Shown here: piece after piece, positions 43,832-57,284 of the stretch
Position numbering within the stretch: the first letter of the stretch is position 1
How the letters are laid out: every line of letters begins with the position of its first letter
Origin: Gamsiella multidivaricata
Taxonomy: Eukaryota > Mortierellomycota > Mortierellomycetes > Mortierellales > Mortierellaceae
Length of the DNA stretch: 64,000 nucleotides
Reading direction: 5' to 3'
Assembly: GCF_025024155.1 (NCBI RefSeq)
Contig: NW_026251732.1
Span: 124,001-188,000 of the forward strand
The notes under the pieces: generated by a model
Told to the model about the DNA's origin: nothing
The model's input: the letters and a program-made list of their open reading frames with translations, nothing else
Database searches by the model: none
Program-made: the position numbers and the translations under genes

Positions 43832-46800
43832 TTAAATACCATCCGTGCTGACGAGCTTGATCATGGTCTCCACCACTGAGTTTTCGGACACGTTCAGATC
43901 CGGGTTCGAGATCTTCGCCTGCAGAACCGCATCCAGCAGCTTCCGCAACTGGTTCACCAGTACCCCGATACGCGCAAACGCCCTAAGCTTAATAAACCCG
44001 TCGCCAATCTCGAGCCCGCGTCCAAGATGATCAACCTGCACCTGTCCTCCGAACAGCAGCAATCCATACATCGGGACCATCGTAGCATCGTGCACAAAGA
44101 TCTTGCTCGTCTCCAGCTTCGAAAAGTATACCAAGAATGGGACCTGGTACTGGTTCGTCTGGAACAAGATCGATGAAGGATGCAAGAATACGCGTCCATC
44201 ATCCTTTGTGAACATTCGGATCTCTTTCGTCACTGTCTCACGCTCCACAGTTCCCGCAATCATCCTGTCGAACTTTGCATCTGGCATCTTGATCTTGATC
44301 ACGTTCGGATACAGTCCTGACAGCACAATCGCCTTAATCAGCGCCATATTGTCCGAATGCACATTTTCCTGTTCGCACGAACACCTCTCCGACCGTCGAC
44401 GACTCTGCAACTGATTCGCATCTCTGGAGGCGAACCCTATAGTCTCAAGAACTTCTAGATACTGCGACTTCAGATTCTGAATCTCAAACAGAGTGTTGGC
44501 CGAAAGATAATTCTCCTCACAGTAGGCCTTAAGTTCCAATCGACTGGCGCCTGAGTCTCTGAGCTTCTCCCAGCTGTCATAGGCCTTCCATGCCGTCAAA
44601 AGATCCGATTTCGCCGTTGCAAACCGCTTCTTCTTCGCCTGCGCCTCATTTCGCTTATCCATCGGCGACACAAACGGACTCTTGACGCTCATGCACGACG
44701 CCACCACCAGGATCGGCTCCAGACACCTGAACACCGCGCCGAAAATAAGCATCTTCGCAACCCTCAAATCTGCCGGAATATCCGCCATATGCTTTCCGAG
44801 CGGCGTCAACTCGCCGGTCGTGCCATCCAACGCGTTCAGATCCTCCAGTGTCTTAAGTGCACTCTGGATCGCAGTCAAGGAAGGAGGGCTCAAGGCCCGG
44901 CTTAGGAACGCCTCGACGTCCTTCTCGCCCATGGCTTTGACAGACAGGCACAGCTGTTCCAGCGGGATGCGTAAAATCTCTGGATCCTGTTGCGGCGCCA
45001 GCTTGAGCGACTGTTTGCTCGAGAAAAGCTTGTAGACAATACCAGGTCGTGTACGACCAGCACGACCCTTGCGCTGGCGAGTTGATGCAAACGAAGTCCA
45101 TGTTTCCACGAGCTTCGTCATGTTGTTCTCCATCCTTGTCTCCTTCACACGTCCCGAGTCGATTACATATACAACCCCGTCGCTGGAGAAAATTAAAGAA
45201 GGAACAGTTAGCAAAGGAAGATAAGAAGGCAACAATAACTCCTTTCTCTTTGACCGACACTCACATGGTAATACTAGTCTCGGCTACGTTGGTAGCGACG
45301 ACGATCTTGCGGACTCCTTTACGGACTGGCGCGAAGATGCTGTTTTGTTCCTTTGGTGTCAACGCTGCGTGAAGAGGCACAATGTCCAGAGTCTGGGGCA
45401 CTGTTCTTGAAAATAGAATCAAAGCATCTATGCACTTTTTGATCTCCATAACACCTATAAATAGTAATATATAAATGGCAGTAGTTTGTATCAGCAATTT
45501 AAACTGCAGAACCACCTCGCAGCAAGATGAGCGCGTCAAAACTATACCTGGCAAGAAGATAAGGATCGCGCCATCAATACTGCCTGCTGGCTCCTTGCGC
45601 TTCAAAATATCACCGACGCTAGCCACAATCAGCTCGTAGTCGATTCTCTCTGAGTACGACTCCATCGTCTTGACCTTCGCTATCGTCTCTTCATCCAGTC
45701 CTTGGCTCTGATATTCCGCTCTAATTTTCTCCCACTCTTCTTCCATAGCCTCCGTCATCCTTGTCCTCTTCACAGTCGAGCTCCTGAAATCGGGAGTGTG
45801 GCCTGTCCGAGCAACAATCTGCTCCATGTACAACTCCTCGACTGGATGAGTGAATCCAGGGATCTCAATCACTGGGCACCCGTCAAAGTATCCCGAAAAG
45901 AAGTCGCTGTTGATCGTGGCCGACATGAGAATCAACTTCAGGTCCTTACGCACTCGGACAAGATCCCGGAGGATGATCAACAAAAAATCAGAGTCCACAG
46001 ACCGCTCGTGCACCTCGTCTACCATGACATGGGTAACATTCTGGAGGGTGGGGTCTGAGTGCAAGCGGCGCAGGAGAATACCCGTTGTGCAGAACAACAG
46101 CTTTGTGTTCTTGCTCGATTTGTTCTCGCCACGGATTGCATATCCGACCTGCTGTCCAATGTTTGTCGACCTCTCTACTGCCACTCGCTCCGCGACTCCG
46201 ATGGCGGCAATACGACGTGGCTGTGTACAGACAATGTTGGCGTACTCTCCAATACTCTCCTGAATCCAGCTGTCGAGAATAAACTGTGGCACCTGCGTCG
46301 TTTTACCGCATCCAGTTTCTCCACAAACAATAACCACCGCATTATCCTTGACCGCCTGCACAAGCTGGTTCCTGTAGCTCCATGCAGGAAGTTTTTCACG
46401 CGCAGTCTGGAGAGCCTGGAAAGATACGTTGTTGGTTTTCAAGTTCTCGTACTCCCTTAGCATCGCAATCGATCCAGGACTTTTGGGCTTGATATTAAGT
46501 CGTCGGATCGTCTTCTTTCTGTCCGTGCGTGCAGGAGCGCCGTTAAGAGGTAGCTTTAAAGTCTGCGCCTTGAGTAGCAGACTCTCCTCTGCATCTTGGT
46601 CGACCTGGTCTGCAAGGGATTCCTGGCGCTCGGGTTCCTGAGAAGCATCGACACTGATGAGACCCTCTGTGAGCTGCACAAGGCTTGGCGGGTTGTCAAG
46701 GATGTCCCTTAAATTGTCCTGGATCCACTCGACTACATCGTACACGATAGGTCCACCCATAGCCAGCACCATCGAGCGATAGGCGTGTTGCATGGTCTTT

Positions 46801-48699
46801 TGGATGATACTGAGGCGTAGGTACGAAGGGAGATCGGGTTCGTTGATAATAAAGAGAGGAGGCTCGTTGAAGGGATATGTTGAAGATGATGGTATCCGGA
46901 TCTCGAGCTCGATCTTTGGTGCATTTTTGGTATTGTGTAATGTCGTCTCAAGCTTGATCCTGGCGCCCGAGGCGCCTTCTCGTTGGAAGCGATCATCATA
47001 AATGCTCTCCAGTGCCAGCATCTCATCCTCTCGCAGTTCCTGCAGTTGCTCGGGCGATTCGGGCTCCATGGTGATATCTTGAACCATGTCCTCTGGGATT
47101 TGACCCTTGGGAAATGCCAGTCGTTTGAAGAGTTCGACCATGGCTTTGTTTTCATCTCCTCCGACCATGTCGTAAATTTGTCCGCAAGTCGAGGATGCGA
47201 ATCCAATGACAGAGAGTCGTTTGATGGCGTATTCGCGACCTAATGATGTGGACGTATGACTAATGGTTGTAATAGTGGGGTTGTAGTTATGCTGAAGGAA
47301 ACTGGCCGGCAAATCATCCTCAGGCACATGTAGGCCTAATGAAGGCGAAAGTAAAAGATTAGCATATCTGCTCTCGCAAATGCATGCGGAGATGCACGGA
47401 ACTGCTTCTAGTGCAAATTACTTACAGAGCCAGTCGAGTGCGGAGGCCTGATCGTTACAGTACTGAAGGGCTTCCGCTACATGTCGATCTCGGAAGCCCA
47501 TCCTAGTCAAAGTCTTCGAGAGGGTAGTGTTGTACATCGGTTCGCCTTGAGTTCCGTACTCTTCAATATACTGGAGAAGCAATAGTTAATATTTGAGTTT
47601 TTTTTCATTATTGCAGCACACAGCAAAGAGAGTATAAAGTATGATGCTGTAGGTTGTTCTTACTGTTTGGTAGAGTTCACCAGCCATTTGCTTCTTAACA
47701 ACGTCTTCGACTTCTGCTCTCATCTCCTGGTTCATATGCACCATTGGCAGCTTGTCCCATTTCTTCTGCTTGTCGTTATTTACCTCCCCTCCTAATGCCG
47801 ATCGACTGGCGTACTCACTAGGACCATGATGTACAACGGGCTCACTGTCCTTTGTCGGGGTTGCGGATCTAGCGCGCGCTTGTTCCTGTATTATTTGCTT
47901 CTGGTGCTGCTGCTGTAATTGCAATTTGGCGGCTTGACTGATGAATGGATCTGGAAGATAAAGATGCTGTTCACCCGGTCCAGCTTTGGCCTTGCTTGCA
48001 TCTAGCTGTGACCAAAAGTCCCGAGGACCTGGTGGGAGGACCATCATCAGATTCTTGTGGCTGTTGACTCTGTGGAGGGTATAGGTCGCGCTATATTGCC
48101 GTGCTTCGATTGCCGTCGGTTTGTAGATGTCCTGCGCTGTGAATGTAGATGTCTCGATCTGCCCTGTCTTTTTATTTCTCTTGCCAAGGACTACCGTGCA
48201 AACAAATCCACGAGGCGTCCGTTTCTATTTCCATGATCAGTTGCAGGAAAGAGTTTAACGGCCAGTGTACTCTTGATCAACATGTATGCTTAATAGCTAA
48301 GGTAATAGCCATTAATATTTACCACATCAAAAGTCGGCTTTTCCCAACCAAGTTTCTGGCAATGTTCGTGGAGCAAAGACGATGGCGTTTTCCCTGTCCA
48401 TCCTGGAAATACAGCCTTGGAAGGCTGAGGCGCTGCAGGTTCATCAAGCGAAGCTCCTTTGCCACCTTTACCGCCAGGTGGATTGTTTTCCTTAGCGCCT
48501 AAGGCAGTGCCTCCTTTAGGACCTGGCTTGTTCAAGGTGCTTTCATTCTGCCCTGGACTCTTTCCTAAGTGTTTTCAAAAAGGAATAGCAAAAGATGTGA
48601 TGAGCAGATCTGCTTCAGCAATCAGCTTCAGCAATCAGTTTAACGAAGATCATACAAGTGAGAGAAATTGCTACCTTTTTTCGCGGCGTTTTTAGACAT
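43832..48699 (-). CDS. DHX57-like DExH RNA helicase with UBA-like and RWD domains
   Basis: Proposed exons 48699-48675, 48564-48323, 48224-47664, 47570-47426, 47335-45548, 45454-45265, 45182-43832 (1433 aa; human DHX57 is close to this). All junctions are phase-consistent. Order: Gly/Lys-rich N-terminus; a conserved block with PRGFVCTVVLGK; a UBA-like segment (TLTRMGFRDRHVAEALQYC, about residues 285-325); an RWD domain (LREDEMLALESIYDDRF, 424-532); then the helicase core: GETGCGKTTQ (663-672), TQPRRIAAIGVAER, DEVH (764-767), SAT in LMSATINSDFFSG, LIFLPG, ATNVAETSIT and QRKGRAGRTRPG. C-terminal winged-helix, ratchet and OB-fold regions follow. It is a 3'-to-5' RNA helicase by family. RWD plus UBA distinguishes the DHX57/Ucp12 branch. 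Confidence 0.93.
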
Positions 48700-49955
48700 T
48701 AAGAGAGAAGGGAGGGGGAGAAGACAAAACAGTGGAGTGCAGGGAAGAGTGGTGAGTGAGAAGAGAGAGAGAGGGAGAGAGAGAGAGCGAGAGAGAAAGG
48801 AATGAGACAGATGAGAGATGATCTATGCGGATCCCTCTCTCTCCCCCATTAGTTCTTAAAAGGCCGGTAACCTAATATACGACTGCTGTATGGAGCAGTG
48901 GACCTGAACAATGGAAACAATGGACCGTTGTGTCACAAACCACGTTACATTTGGGGGCAAATAAACAACGACCTGTGCGTTCAGGAACAGGAACACGTTT
49001 CTTATTCTCATCGATCTCTCCTTCGCAGAGAAAAGTGTCCGCAGGAACAGCTCTGAAGAAAGGATAAAACGAGCATGCTCTCCTTCGGATGGCACACATG
49101 TAGGTGCAGGCAGCACAGGTCAAGGCAGCAGGACAGGATGGCGTCTCGAGTTTACTGTCATCGCCTTACACACTGTCGCAAACAAAATAGAACCAATCGC
49201 GATGTGATCGATGACCATGCGATGACATCGGGAACTGGCTGCATTATCGGTCCCGTCTGTTGCTGCAGTGGTTGTTGCGAAGGTGCTTTCTTTCCGAGAG
49301 TACAAAAATGTTTCCTCTCCCCCTGGAGCATCGTTATAAATAACTTTTCCATGTCGATCCCTTCTCCCACCCAATGAAAGAATGAAGATTCACTTCATTA
49401 TTAGATCCAGTTCGAGAAAATGAAGACCGGGGAAACAGCAGCCTCTTCTTCACATCGCCTTCCCTCCTTCCTTCAGTATCCCTCTTTCCTTTTCTTACTG
49501 TTCCTTGCCTCCAATTACCCTCCACTGCATTCTCAGCTCAATATCTCCTCATCAATTGCTTCTCTCTCAGCGTCCAATTGCTACTGCCATCCAGATATCT
49601 ACCGTCAAAGCAGCTGTACGTTCCGAATCAGCGAACACGGTCCTTAAAAAAAAAAAAAAAAAAAAAAAGCTGACAAAGAAGTGTTTGTTTTTGCCTAGTC
49701 TACCTTGACTTCTTCTCGGCAGCAGATTCACATTCGACCATCCCATTCCTCATTCCTTGTTCTCGCATCTCAGATGGAGGAGGTATCTTACTCAGTCCCG
49801 GTCGGATATTTTTTCCCGCCACTTTTTGAAACACGCTAGACTAAACAGAACTCTTTTTTCCATTTCATCAGCGTCCGAACCCAGGTACACTATCCGTACC
49901 GACACCAGACTGTGAACAAGCTATCAACACCGCTGCTGAACCAGGTCTTTCCGCA
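48700..49955. promoter_or_regulatory. Divergent intergenic region with GA repeat and poly-A tract
   Basis: Separates the start codons of the helicase (minus) and the DUF726 gene (plus). A GA-rich microsatellite occupies about 48710-48800 and an A-tract of about 22 bases lies near 49646-49668. Frames at 48856-49123 and 49120-49377 overlap on both strands and are not credible genes. Confidence 0.55.
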
Positions 49956-52900
49956 ATGGATAGGACATCTGGGAAAACATCAACGCTCTCGGCAAAGCAG
50001 CCTCAAGGCGATACTTTCAACCACATCACATTTTACATGGACAACAGCCCTCAGGAGAACTCTCTGCCAATGAATAGCGAACTTGCTGGCGGGGATGATG
50101 TCGATGAACAAGAAGATAAAGATGAACACCAAGATAACGCTGTTCCCATGGAGCCAAGCAGCAGCAACGACAATTCGTTAGTGAGCGTCGCTGGAAGTAC
50201 TCTCGAGAAGTTGGCTGGATTCGCCATGGCAACTTCAGACTCGAGAATTAATCACCATGGAAATGACGACGTGGAGACGGAGATCTACCTAGACGACAGT
50301 GAAACCGACCACTATTCCTCAATTCAACCAGCGTCCGCAACTACACCTATGAAGGACCAAGACCCATCCTCCTCTCCCCCTGTCGCACAAATAATGCAAG
50401 AACAGGGAGCGAATCAAAGCAATACAACACTATTACCGCCGATGGCTGCCACGAGCGCGAGCGTGGCCCTTCCCCTCGCCCCTGTAGTCCATTCTGATGG
50501 TACGGCGAATAACTTTGAGAGCCCTATGGCGTCAGCAGAGGAAAAAGCTCCCTCTACGCCCCCCACATCAACAATAGCAACGGGAGTGTCCACTTCTTCT
50601 GCCTCGCCGGATATCGATGCGTCCAAGGACATCCTGACTGAAGGGCAAGCCTTTGCCTATGTCGGCCTCTGCCTCGTTACCGCCAACACGCTCTTCCAGG
50701 CTCTCGAAGGCACCGAAACGGCCCACGCGAAGGAGAGTCTTGAGAGCTTTGTCTCAAAGCTCATCAACCGTCTCTACAGACATCTAGACATCGATACCAA
50801 CAGTAAGTTTCTTTAGTTTTTGGCATGACTTTCTTTGGGAGCCTTCCATTCATGTCATTTCTTACAGTTTGTGCTCTGTTGTCCATCGCAACTGCAGACC
50901 CTTTTCCGTCCCACCCAGGGCACGCTTTAAATGGACTAGTGGGATAATTTGTGTTCAATTGTATTTGGATTGCTGCTGATATTGGCTCTTTTCGTGTCTC
51001 CATAATCACGGTAATTTAGCGCAAAAGACCATCGCTCAGTTGCCCCAGATGATGATCCAACCCCAGGACCTGCTCGAGACCTTCGTAGCCGACGGCACCC
51101 AGCGTATTGTCTCATCTCAGCAAGTCGACCAGGCCGACTTCTCCCAAAGCGGATCTTCATCACCTGTACTTTCCAGACACTCCACCTCATCTCAACGAAG
51201 TGACAATTCTGCAGGCGGATCGACACTGGAAACCTCATCTGTCGATTCTGTAAACAAGTCGGTCTGGCAACAGCGCGATACCTCAAACAGCTCATCGTCA
51301 ACGCTGGTCAGTGAAACCCCTCTAAGCCCGCGGCTATCAACCAGCAGCCAAAAGCCCATCACCGTAGACCTGCGCTGGACCCTGATCGCAGACTTGTTCC
51401 TGATTTCTATTTCGGATTCCGTTTATGACGCCCGGGCCCGTGTTTTACTCAAAACTGTGGGCCAACACCTTGGACTTGACTGGAACGAGATCGTCCTCTT
51501 TGAAAAAGGCATCATGAAGCAATTGCAGTCGACAACAAATGATGGTCTTCTGAAGCCTGATACGAAATCCAGGAACGACGAGTCCAGGAAGAGAAGAATG
51601 ATCATGATGGGTCTGGCCACCGTAGGTGGAGGATTGGTTCTAGGACTCTCCGCTGGATTGTTCGCTCCTGTCATTGGTGCGGGTATTGGAGCAGCGTTGG
51701 CAGGCGCACATATCACAGGTGCAACAGCAACAGCAGCATCAGCCTTCTTGGCTGGCAGCGGAGGCATCGCTGTGATTACAAGCGGAGCAGCAGTGACAGG
51801 GTCTGGTCTTGCCATGAAGAAAATGGCACGACGAACTGCAGGCATTGACACGTTCGAATTCTTGAGCATTCACGATCACAAGAGAGTCAATGTCATCTTG
51901 ACGATTTCTGGGTGGCTGGACATTGGCGAGGAAGACGCGTCTCTGCCCTTTTCGACTCTGGACCCTGTCAACGGCGACCACTTTTCGCTTCTCTGGGAAC
52001 CGGAGATGTTAATGCAGTGTACGTACACTTTATTTCTTGTTTAATTGCTTATGTCCCTACGCTATCAATGTGGTGAACAAACGACTTATCTTTACCTATC
52101 TCTAATGTGCTGTAAACTTTTTTTGTAGTGGGTAATGCTCTGGGATTGCTGGCTACCGAAGTAATTACTTTAACTGCGCAGGAGATTTTAAAGCATACTC
52201 TTCTGTCGGCATTGCTCTCGGCCCTGGCTTGGCCCATGGCCTTGACCCGACTGGGTTACTTGATCGATAACCCTTGGAGTATTGCACTCGATCGCGCCAA
52301 GCTGGCTGGCCTTGTCTTGGCGGATTCCTTGTTAATGCGGTCCTATCTTGGCTTCAGGCCCGTGACTTTGGTATGCTTGTAGGGTCAACATAACCGTAGC
52401 ATCCAATATGCAGCCAGCACCCTAACTTCACTCTCTTTTATAGGTCGGATACAGTCTGGGTGCACGGGTGATTTTCTACTGTTTATTGGAGTTGGGTCGA
52501 CTGGATGCATACGGAATTGTCGAGAATGCATACTTGTTTGGAGCACCTGTTACTGCATCTGAAATTCAGTGGCGCCAAGCTCGGAGTGCCATTGCTGGCG
52601 AATTTGTCAATGGTTACCTCCGCAATGACTGGGTGCTCGGTTTTCTATTCCGTGCGACCACAGGTGGACTGGGCACAGTAGCAGGGCTTCGACCTTTGAA
52701 GAACGTGCCGGGTTTGGCTAACATGGATCTGACATCGCATGTGGAAGGCCATCTGGACTATCGTGTTAAGGTCCCATTGTTAATGAAGCTGATGGGCCTC
52801 AAGATCACGTCCGAGTCATTCCTGGACAAGGAGGAAGCGATCCTATATCAGCGATCTCTGAAGATCAACCCGAACGAGGTGTTAAAGGCCCCAAAGCCCC

Positions 52901-53130
52901 AGATGCCGTCCAAAGCTGAGCTTGCCAAGTCAGGAACATTGACAGAGGACGAGAAGATGCAGCTCGAGATTGCGTTCCGGAGACCAGCGCCCAAGGCCAA
53001 AATACCCGACCTAGACTCACTCAAGGGACTAACAGCGGAGGAGAAGGAAGTTCTGCGGGAGGTACTGATGGGCGCAGCAGCAGTCTCAGGACCTCAGTCG
53101 CCTGCGGAGTCATCCCAAAGGCGCAGGTGA
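49956..53130 (+). CDS. DUF726 / TMCO4-like (Mil1-type) alpha/beta-hydrolase membrane protein
   Basis: Proposed exons 49956-50802, 51020-52018, 52129-52370, 52444-53130 (924 aa). The N-terminal ~280 residues are acidic and Ser/Asp-rich. Then come the DUF726 core with WTLIADLFLISISDSVYDAR, a long glycine-alanine hydrophobic segment (about residues 477-550, GLFAPVIGAGIGAALAGA) predicted to insert in membrane, DTFEFLSIHDHKRVNVILTI, and the nucleophile elbow VGYSLGARVI (Ser at residue 700, start of exon 4). ENAYLFGAPVTASEIQWRQ follows, a conserved block of the family, then GHLDYRV. The C-terminus is Lys/Glu-rich. Yeast Mil1 and human TMCO4 belong here; their substrates are poorly known, so only the fold and a probable lipase-like activity can be stated. 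Confidence 0.9.
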
Positions 53131-53444
53131 TCGACTCCATACCAAAGACACGGTCCCATACACACAAGCATGCACAGCAGACGCTGATTGCTGTTGCTGC
53201 TGCATCCCTATTTCTCCTGTACCATCCATGCATTCATTATTTTGTTATCATAAAAACAACTGTACTTTTATGCCATGCATTTCGATATCTGCGCACTTGA
53301 AGAAAAGCTGACAAATGGGGCTCATCCAGAAACTCTTATCTGAAAAGAGTATTTACACTTTCCTTTCATCTCACCTTGACTCTACGCCGACCAACGCAAC
53401 TCCACCACCTCTAACTATTAATTATCTCCTCAGAAAGCAAAACC
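53131..53444. other. Short gap between two plus-strand genes
   Basis: 314 bp containing the 3' end of the hydrolase gene and the leader of the F-box gene. A CTGTTGCTGCTG run near 53190 is the only repeat. Confidence 0.45.
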
Positions 53445-55294
53445 ATGCCAGCGACGCTCTTCACCAAGGTCTTGCCATCAGATCAGGATTACTCATCAGA
53501 TCAGGATCATCCATCAGATCAGGATTATTCATCAGATCAGGTTCACCATCAACCCATCGCAGTGGAGCTTTTACCACAAGCCAGCCAAGAGCCAGGCACG
53601 CTATTAGTGATCCAGCAGATATCGATCTTCTCCCTCTTGCCCTCTGAGCTCGTCATCGAGATATTCAATCATCTCGATATTCTCACAATCTTCCGCTTTC
53701 TCGATACATGTCGCTACCACCGGTACCTGCTTCTGAACCTTCCGGACGTTTGGCGGAGGGTTCGTTTCATCCCTCTGTCCGAGTACGCTACAACGTCATC
53801 CACTTCTTCTAGGTCGACTCCGCTCAGCATTGCTGCCGCTGCTGCTGCATCCTCTCCTCGTTTGCTAGAGGAGCCGTCTGGTGCGCTTACACCCAACAGC
53901 AGTTCTTCAAGGGCAGGATCTACTGCGACCGCGCAGTTTGCGAAGGCGCATCGGAAGGGACCTCGGCAAGGGGTCCGTACGAGAGGATTGGCCTCTGCAT
54001 CTGGATCTAAATCGGAAGAATCCCAAGAGTCGACGATAAAGGAGGGCAATAGAATTAAGCATTCAGAGGATGAACGGGATCGGGACCGAGGAGGAAGTCG
54101 AACATTGATATCGGAAATATACGCTGTTCTTCGACGCTTTCGAAAGGAGAACCACCTGGTCGATTTTGTCCGCGAGGTATGCTGCTATCCTAGCGATTCC
54201 TTGTGCAATTGTTCTTGGTCCCCCAGCCTCAAGGCCTCAGACCGCTAACTACGTGTCACTCTTTATTGATGTCATGTCAGATCCACATGGACTCAACTGA
54301 TTTCCCACAGTTCCCATCACCGCTTGTTATGCTGATAAAGTTCCCTCGACTCGAGGTGCTGTCCTCAAGATACCGTCGGAAGCAGACCAGTCTGACAATA
54401 GATACACACACCCTCAAGGACCTGCTCCGGAATGGGGATATACTGCCCCACAGCCTTCATCTACGCCGCTGGGACATATTCCATCCCTATATGACTAAGG
54501 AGGACATTACAGGGTTCCAAAATATCTTGGATGCGATAACTATTGTCGGAGCGGAAACACATCAGCCGAGTGCGAGCAGAGATCGGAAATCGCCGAGAGT
54601 CTCGTTGGACATTCGGTTATGTCCAGGATCAGCTGTTTCGTCGTCTGATTTACCTCCAGTGTTATCAAGCATTAGCCCGCATACTAATAGGCCCCTACAT
54701 TCTGGAGGAGGAATGCACTGGGCATCGAGTGCCAGTCCCAGCGTGCCAGGATTCTATACAGGAGCAGCGACGCTCGCTACTTCGCAACCTTTGGTAACTA
54801 CGCCCACACCCTCAGCGATGCAATCAACTCCATCTACACCGTCGCAACCATGCGGCAACATCGTCTGGATTCTTGAAAAGTGTCGCGTCTGCAACGAACC
54901 TCAGGAACGTTGCTGGCAATGCGCAGGGCATTGTACGAAATGCCATACCGCACGAGTACCTCCATATATCAACCATCAAATGGCTCTGGAACGTGAGCGA
55001 ACGAGAAAGATCTCCGCGGCATCAAGCGAACAAGGCCCTGCAACAAACATGTCTACACAGGGTCAAATCAAGGCTGCACGGAGACCACGTACGCCTCCAG
55101 GCTCGATTTCGCTATCACAGATGGCTGACCCTTTGCAAGAAGTCCGATCCGCATATTATTCAACACATGGAGTTGTCTCTTCGCCATTGAGTGCCTTGTC
55201 TGGTCTGCTTCCAACTGAGGGGTCTGACCTCTCGGGCTCACACTCAGCGTCATTGCCATTGATGCGACCCCCAGAGTTTATTTTTTTTGACTAG
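53445..55294 (+). CDS. F-box protein with N-terminal SDQD repeats and C-terminal cysteine cluster
   Basis: Exons 53445-54176 and 54281-55294 (581 aa), phase-0 GT-AG intron of 104 nt. Residues 12-35 are a tandem SDQDYS repeat. An F-box follows at about 62-108 (LLPSELVIEIFNHLDILTIF, LLLNLPDVWRRVRF). The middle is Ser/Ala/Arg-rich (110-230). Exon 2 starts IHMDSTDFPQFPSP and continues with a region reading LIKFPRLEVLSSRYRRK and LRRWDIFHPYMTKEDI. Near residue 450 there is CRVCNEPQERCWQCAGHCTKC, six cysteines in CxxC and CxxxC pairs, likely a zinc site. I do not recognise a named family for the C-terminal half. Confidence 0.82.
53477..53548 (+). repeat. Four tandem copies of an 18-bp coding repeat
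   Basis: Unit ATCAGATCAGGATYAYYC, four copies, each coding six residues (SDQDYS, SDQDHP, SDQDYS, SDQVHH). It lies at the N-terminus of the F-box gene and would vary in copy number by slippage without breaking the frame. Confidence 0.9.
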
Positions 55295-56249
55295 AGAAGC
55301 AATAAAATACTTCGATAATGATGGCCGTGCAAAAGGCCAGGCATATTCGCAACCGCCTTATCGATTAAAACTACACGGCGACGGATTGTGAAAGAGAAAA
55401 TGGGTCGATGATAAGCTGAAGTGATATGGAACCCTACAAGGAGGAAGATAGAGTGACATATTAGTCGTACTCATAGCCGTAGTATCATGTCTGAAATCGA
55501 ACTACACGGAGACCGACACCAGTTTGCATCAATGTCATCATTAATGGAAAGCCAGATCCATATATATTCATTAGGGGGGTTCCAGTTATAGCATGTTTGA
55601 GAGCCTAAATGCGGATCAAATACACAGATGAGACGCAAAGCTGGTGTTGTGCCTTTTAAATAAAACCGTCGAAATACTGATTTCGAACTCTCAGCTCCTT
55701 TTTTATCCCGGTGGGCATGACCTTGGAGCCGATGTATCAACCCAGTTGGTGATACTAGACGCGGAGATGCCCAAGAGAGCTGACACGTCTTTGATATCCA
55801 TGCCCATGATGCAGAAGAGGACTATGGCACGCCATCCGAAGATTCTTCAGAATAGATCATCCTGGATTGTTGTTCGAGGAGTGGGGATAGGGATATTCCT
55901 TGCAAAAGGTAAGGAGAAGTGATATCATGGGACCATGAGTTTAACGGCAGCGATATCTTATTGTAGATGAGAATCTCTACTAGCTTTTCGAAGCTCTCGT
56001 TTGCTGTTGTCCTTGAAAGACACCATTTTTTTACTTGGGTTTGATAACGGACGACTTTTAATAGACTGAAGAGGTAATAAAAAATTCTATGTTCTCCTTA
56101 TCATCCAAAACCAGCTCCTGATGCTGCTTGATCGAAGTTTCTAGCAAAGAAGGCAATAGCGAGGAAAGCTTAGTAAAACATCATTCTCATGCAAAGTCGG
56201 GCCAGTCAACTCGATGCCGTTGTAGACCAATAGACTCTTTTCCTAGCTA

Positions 56250-56312
56250 CACAGTAGACACGAAGACGTTTGCTCGCGAGTACTGGTTTTGACAGAGGGT
56301 AGCATGTGCTGA
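56250..56312 (+). repeat. First copy of a 63-bp direct repeat
   Basis: Paired with 56492-56554, offset 242 bp. The shared core is CTCGCGAGTRCTGGTTTTGA followed by CAGWGGGTAGCATGTGCTGA. The intervening 179 bp are not obviously repeated. Confidence 0.75.
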
Positions 56313-56491
56313 GAGAAGGACGTTGGCGCGCATGGATTACTGGCAATCCTCCCGACCGAGCCTGCCGCGCACAGCAAGCCCACCTCCGACAGAGGTTGCA
56401 CAGCTCCACCACTTCCAGCAGATAAGATCCACGCGGGCTCTACCACCATTTTCAGCTATGCAGGGCGTGAAGAATGAGATCCAACCAGCCA

Positions 56492-56554
56492 CACAACAGA
56501 CGCGAGCAGTGGCTCTCGCGAGTGCTGGTTTTGACAGTGGGTAGCATGTGCTGA
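56492..56554 (+). repeat. Second copy of the 63-bp direct repeat
   Basis: Matches 56250-56312 in the same orientation with about ten substitutions. Confidence 0.75.
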
Positions 56555-57284
56555 TCAGACCCCCTATTACCTCTTGGTCACAGCCCAATTCCTTTGGACC
56601 TGACCCGCAGGAACAGATCCCTCCAGAGATCATCACTGTATTCGGCCAAGAGTCCTGCGCACGATATCAGTCCAGGCTGCTACAACATTACCTTGAAGTT
56701 CCTTGATGATGCGAGTCGATGCATGCATGAAAACGCTATTAATGAAAGCACCGTCACAATGAAACGAGATGAAGACACCCAAAGGCCACAAACAGCTCAG
56801 CATGTCGGTCAAATCAACTGCATCGTCGTCTTCTGCGCTTCGAACGCAACCAGCGCTCTCCGACAAAGTCTACCAATACATGCTGAAGAAAAAGATCAGC
56901 TTGAATGCGCCTAAACTTTTTCGCCACTTTCACTACAAGACAACGGGCGATCCTTTCAGCGGAGTTTACAGTATGGCGCCTGACTGAGGCAGACGAGTTC
57001 TGGCCCAGAATCAAGAAGGAGAGCCACAATAGCTTCTCTTGAATCCACCGAGACATCGCTAATTGAGCATGCTGCACCGGGAGCCCAGAGCACCATTTGC
57101 GAGATGGCCATCAGAAAGGCTGGGGGTCCATGAACGCAGACCTGATCCAGGAGGAAGACTTGACCGTGGACGAGGTAGCTGATCCACAAACCGATCATAT
57201 CTGATGTACCGTGAAAATGTCTTTGCTGAGGCTGCTGCCACTGCCGCTAACTTCGCACATTAAGCAATTTATTGTGAGATCTTT

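Noticed and set aside
56206..57241. Series of minus-strand frames of 60-100 codons with Cys/Leu-rich sequence
   Set aside because: They are short, overlap in different phases and include the direct repeats; no family recognised.
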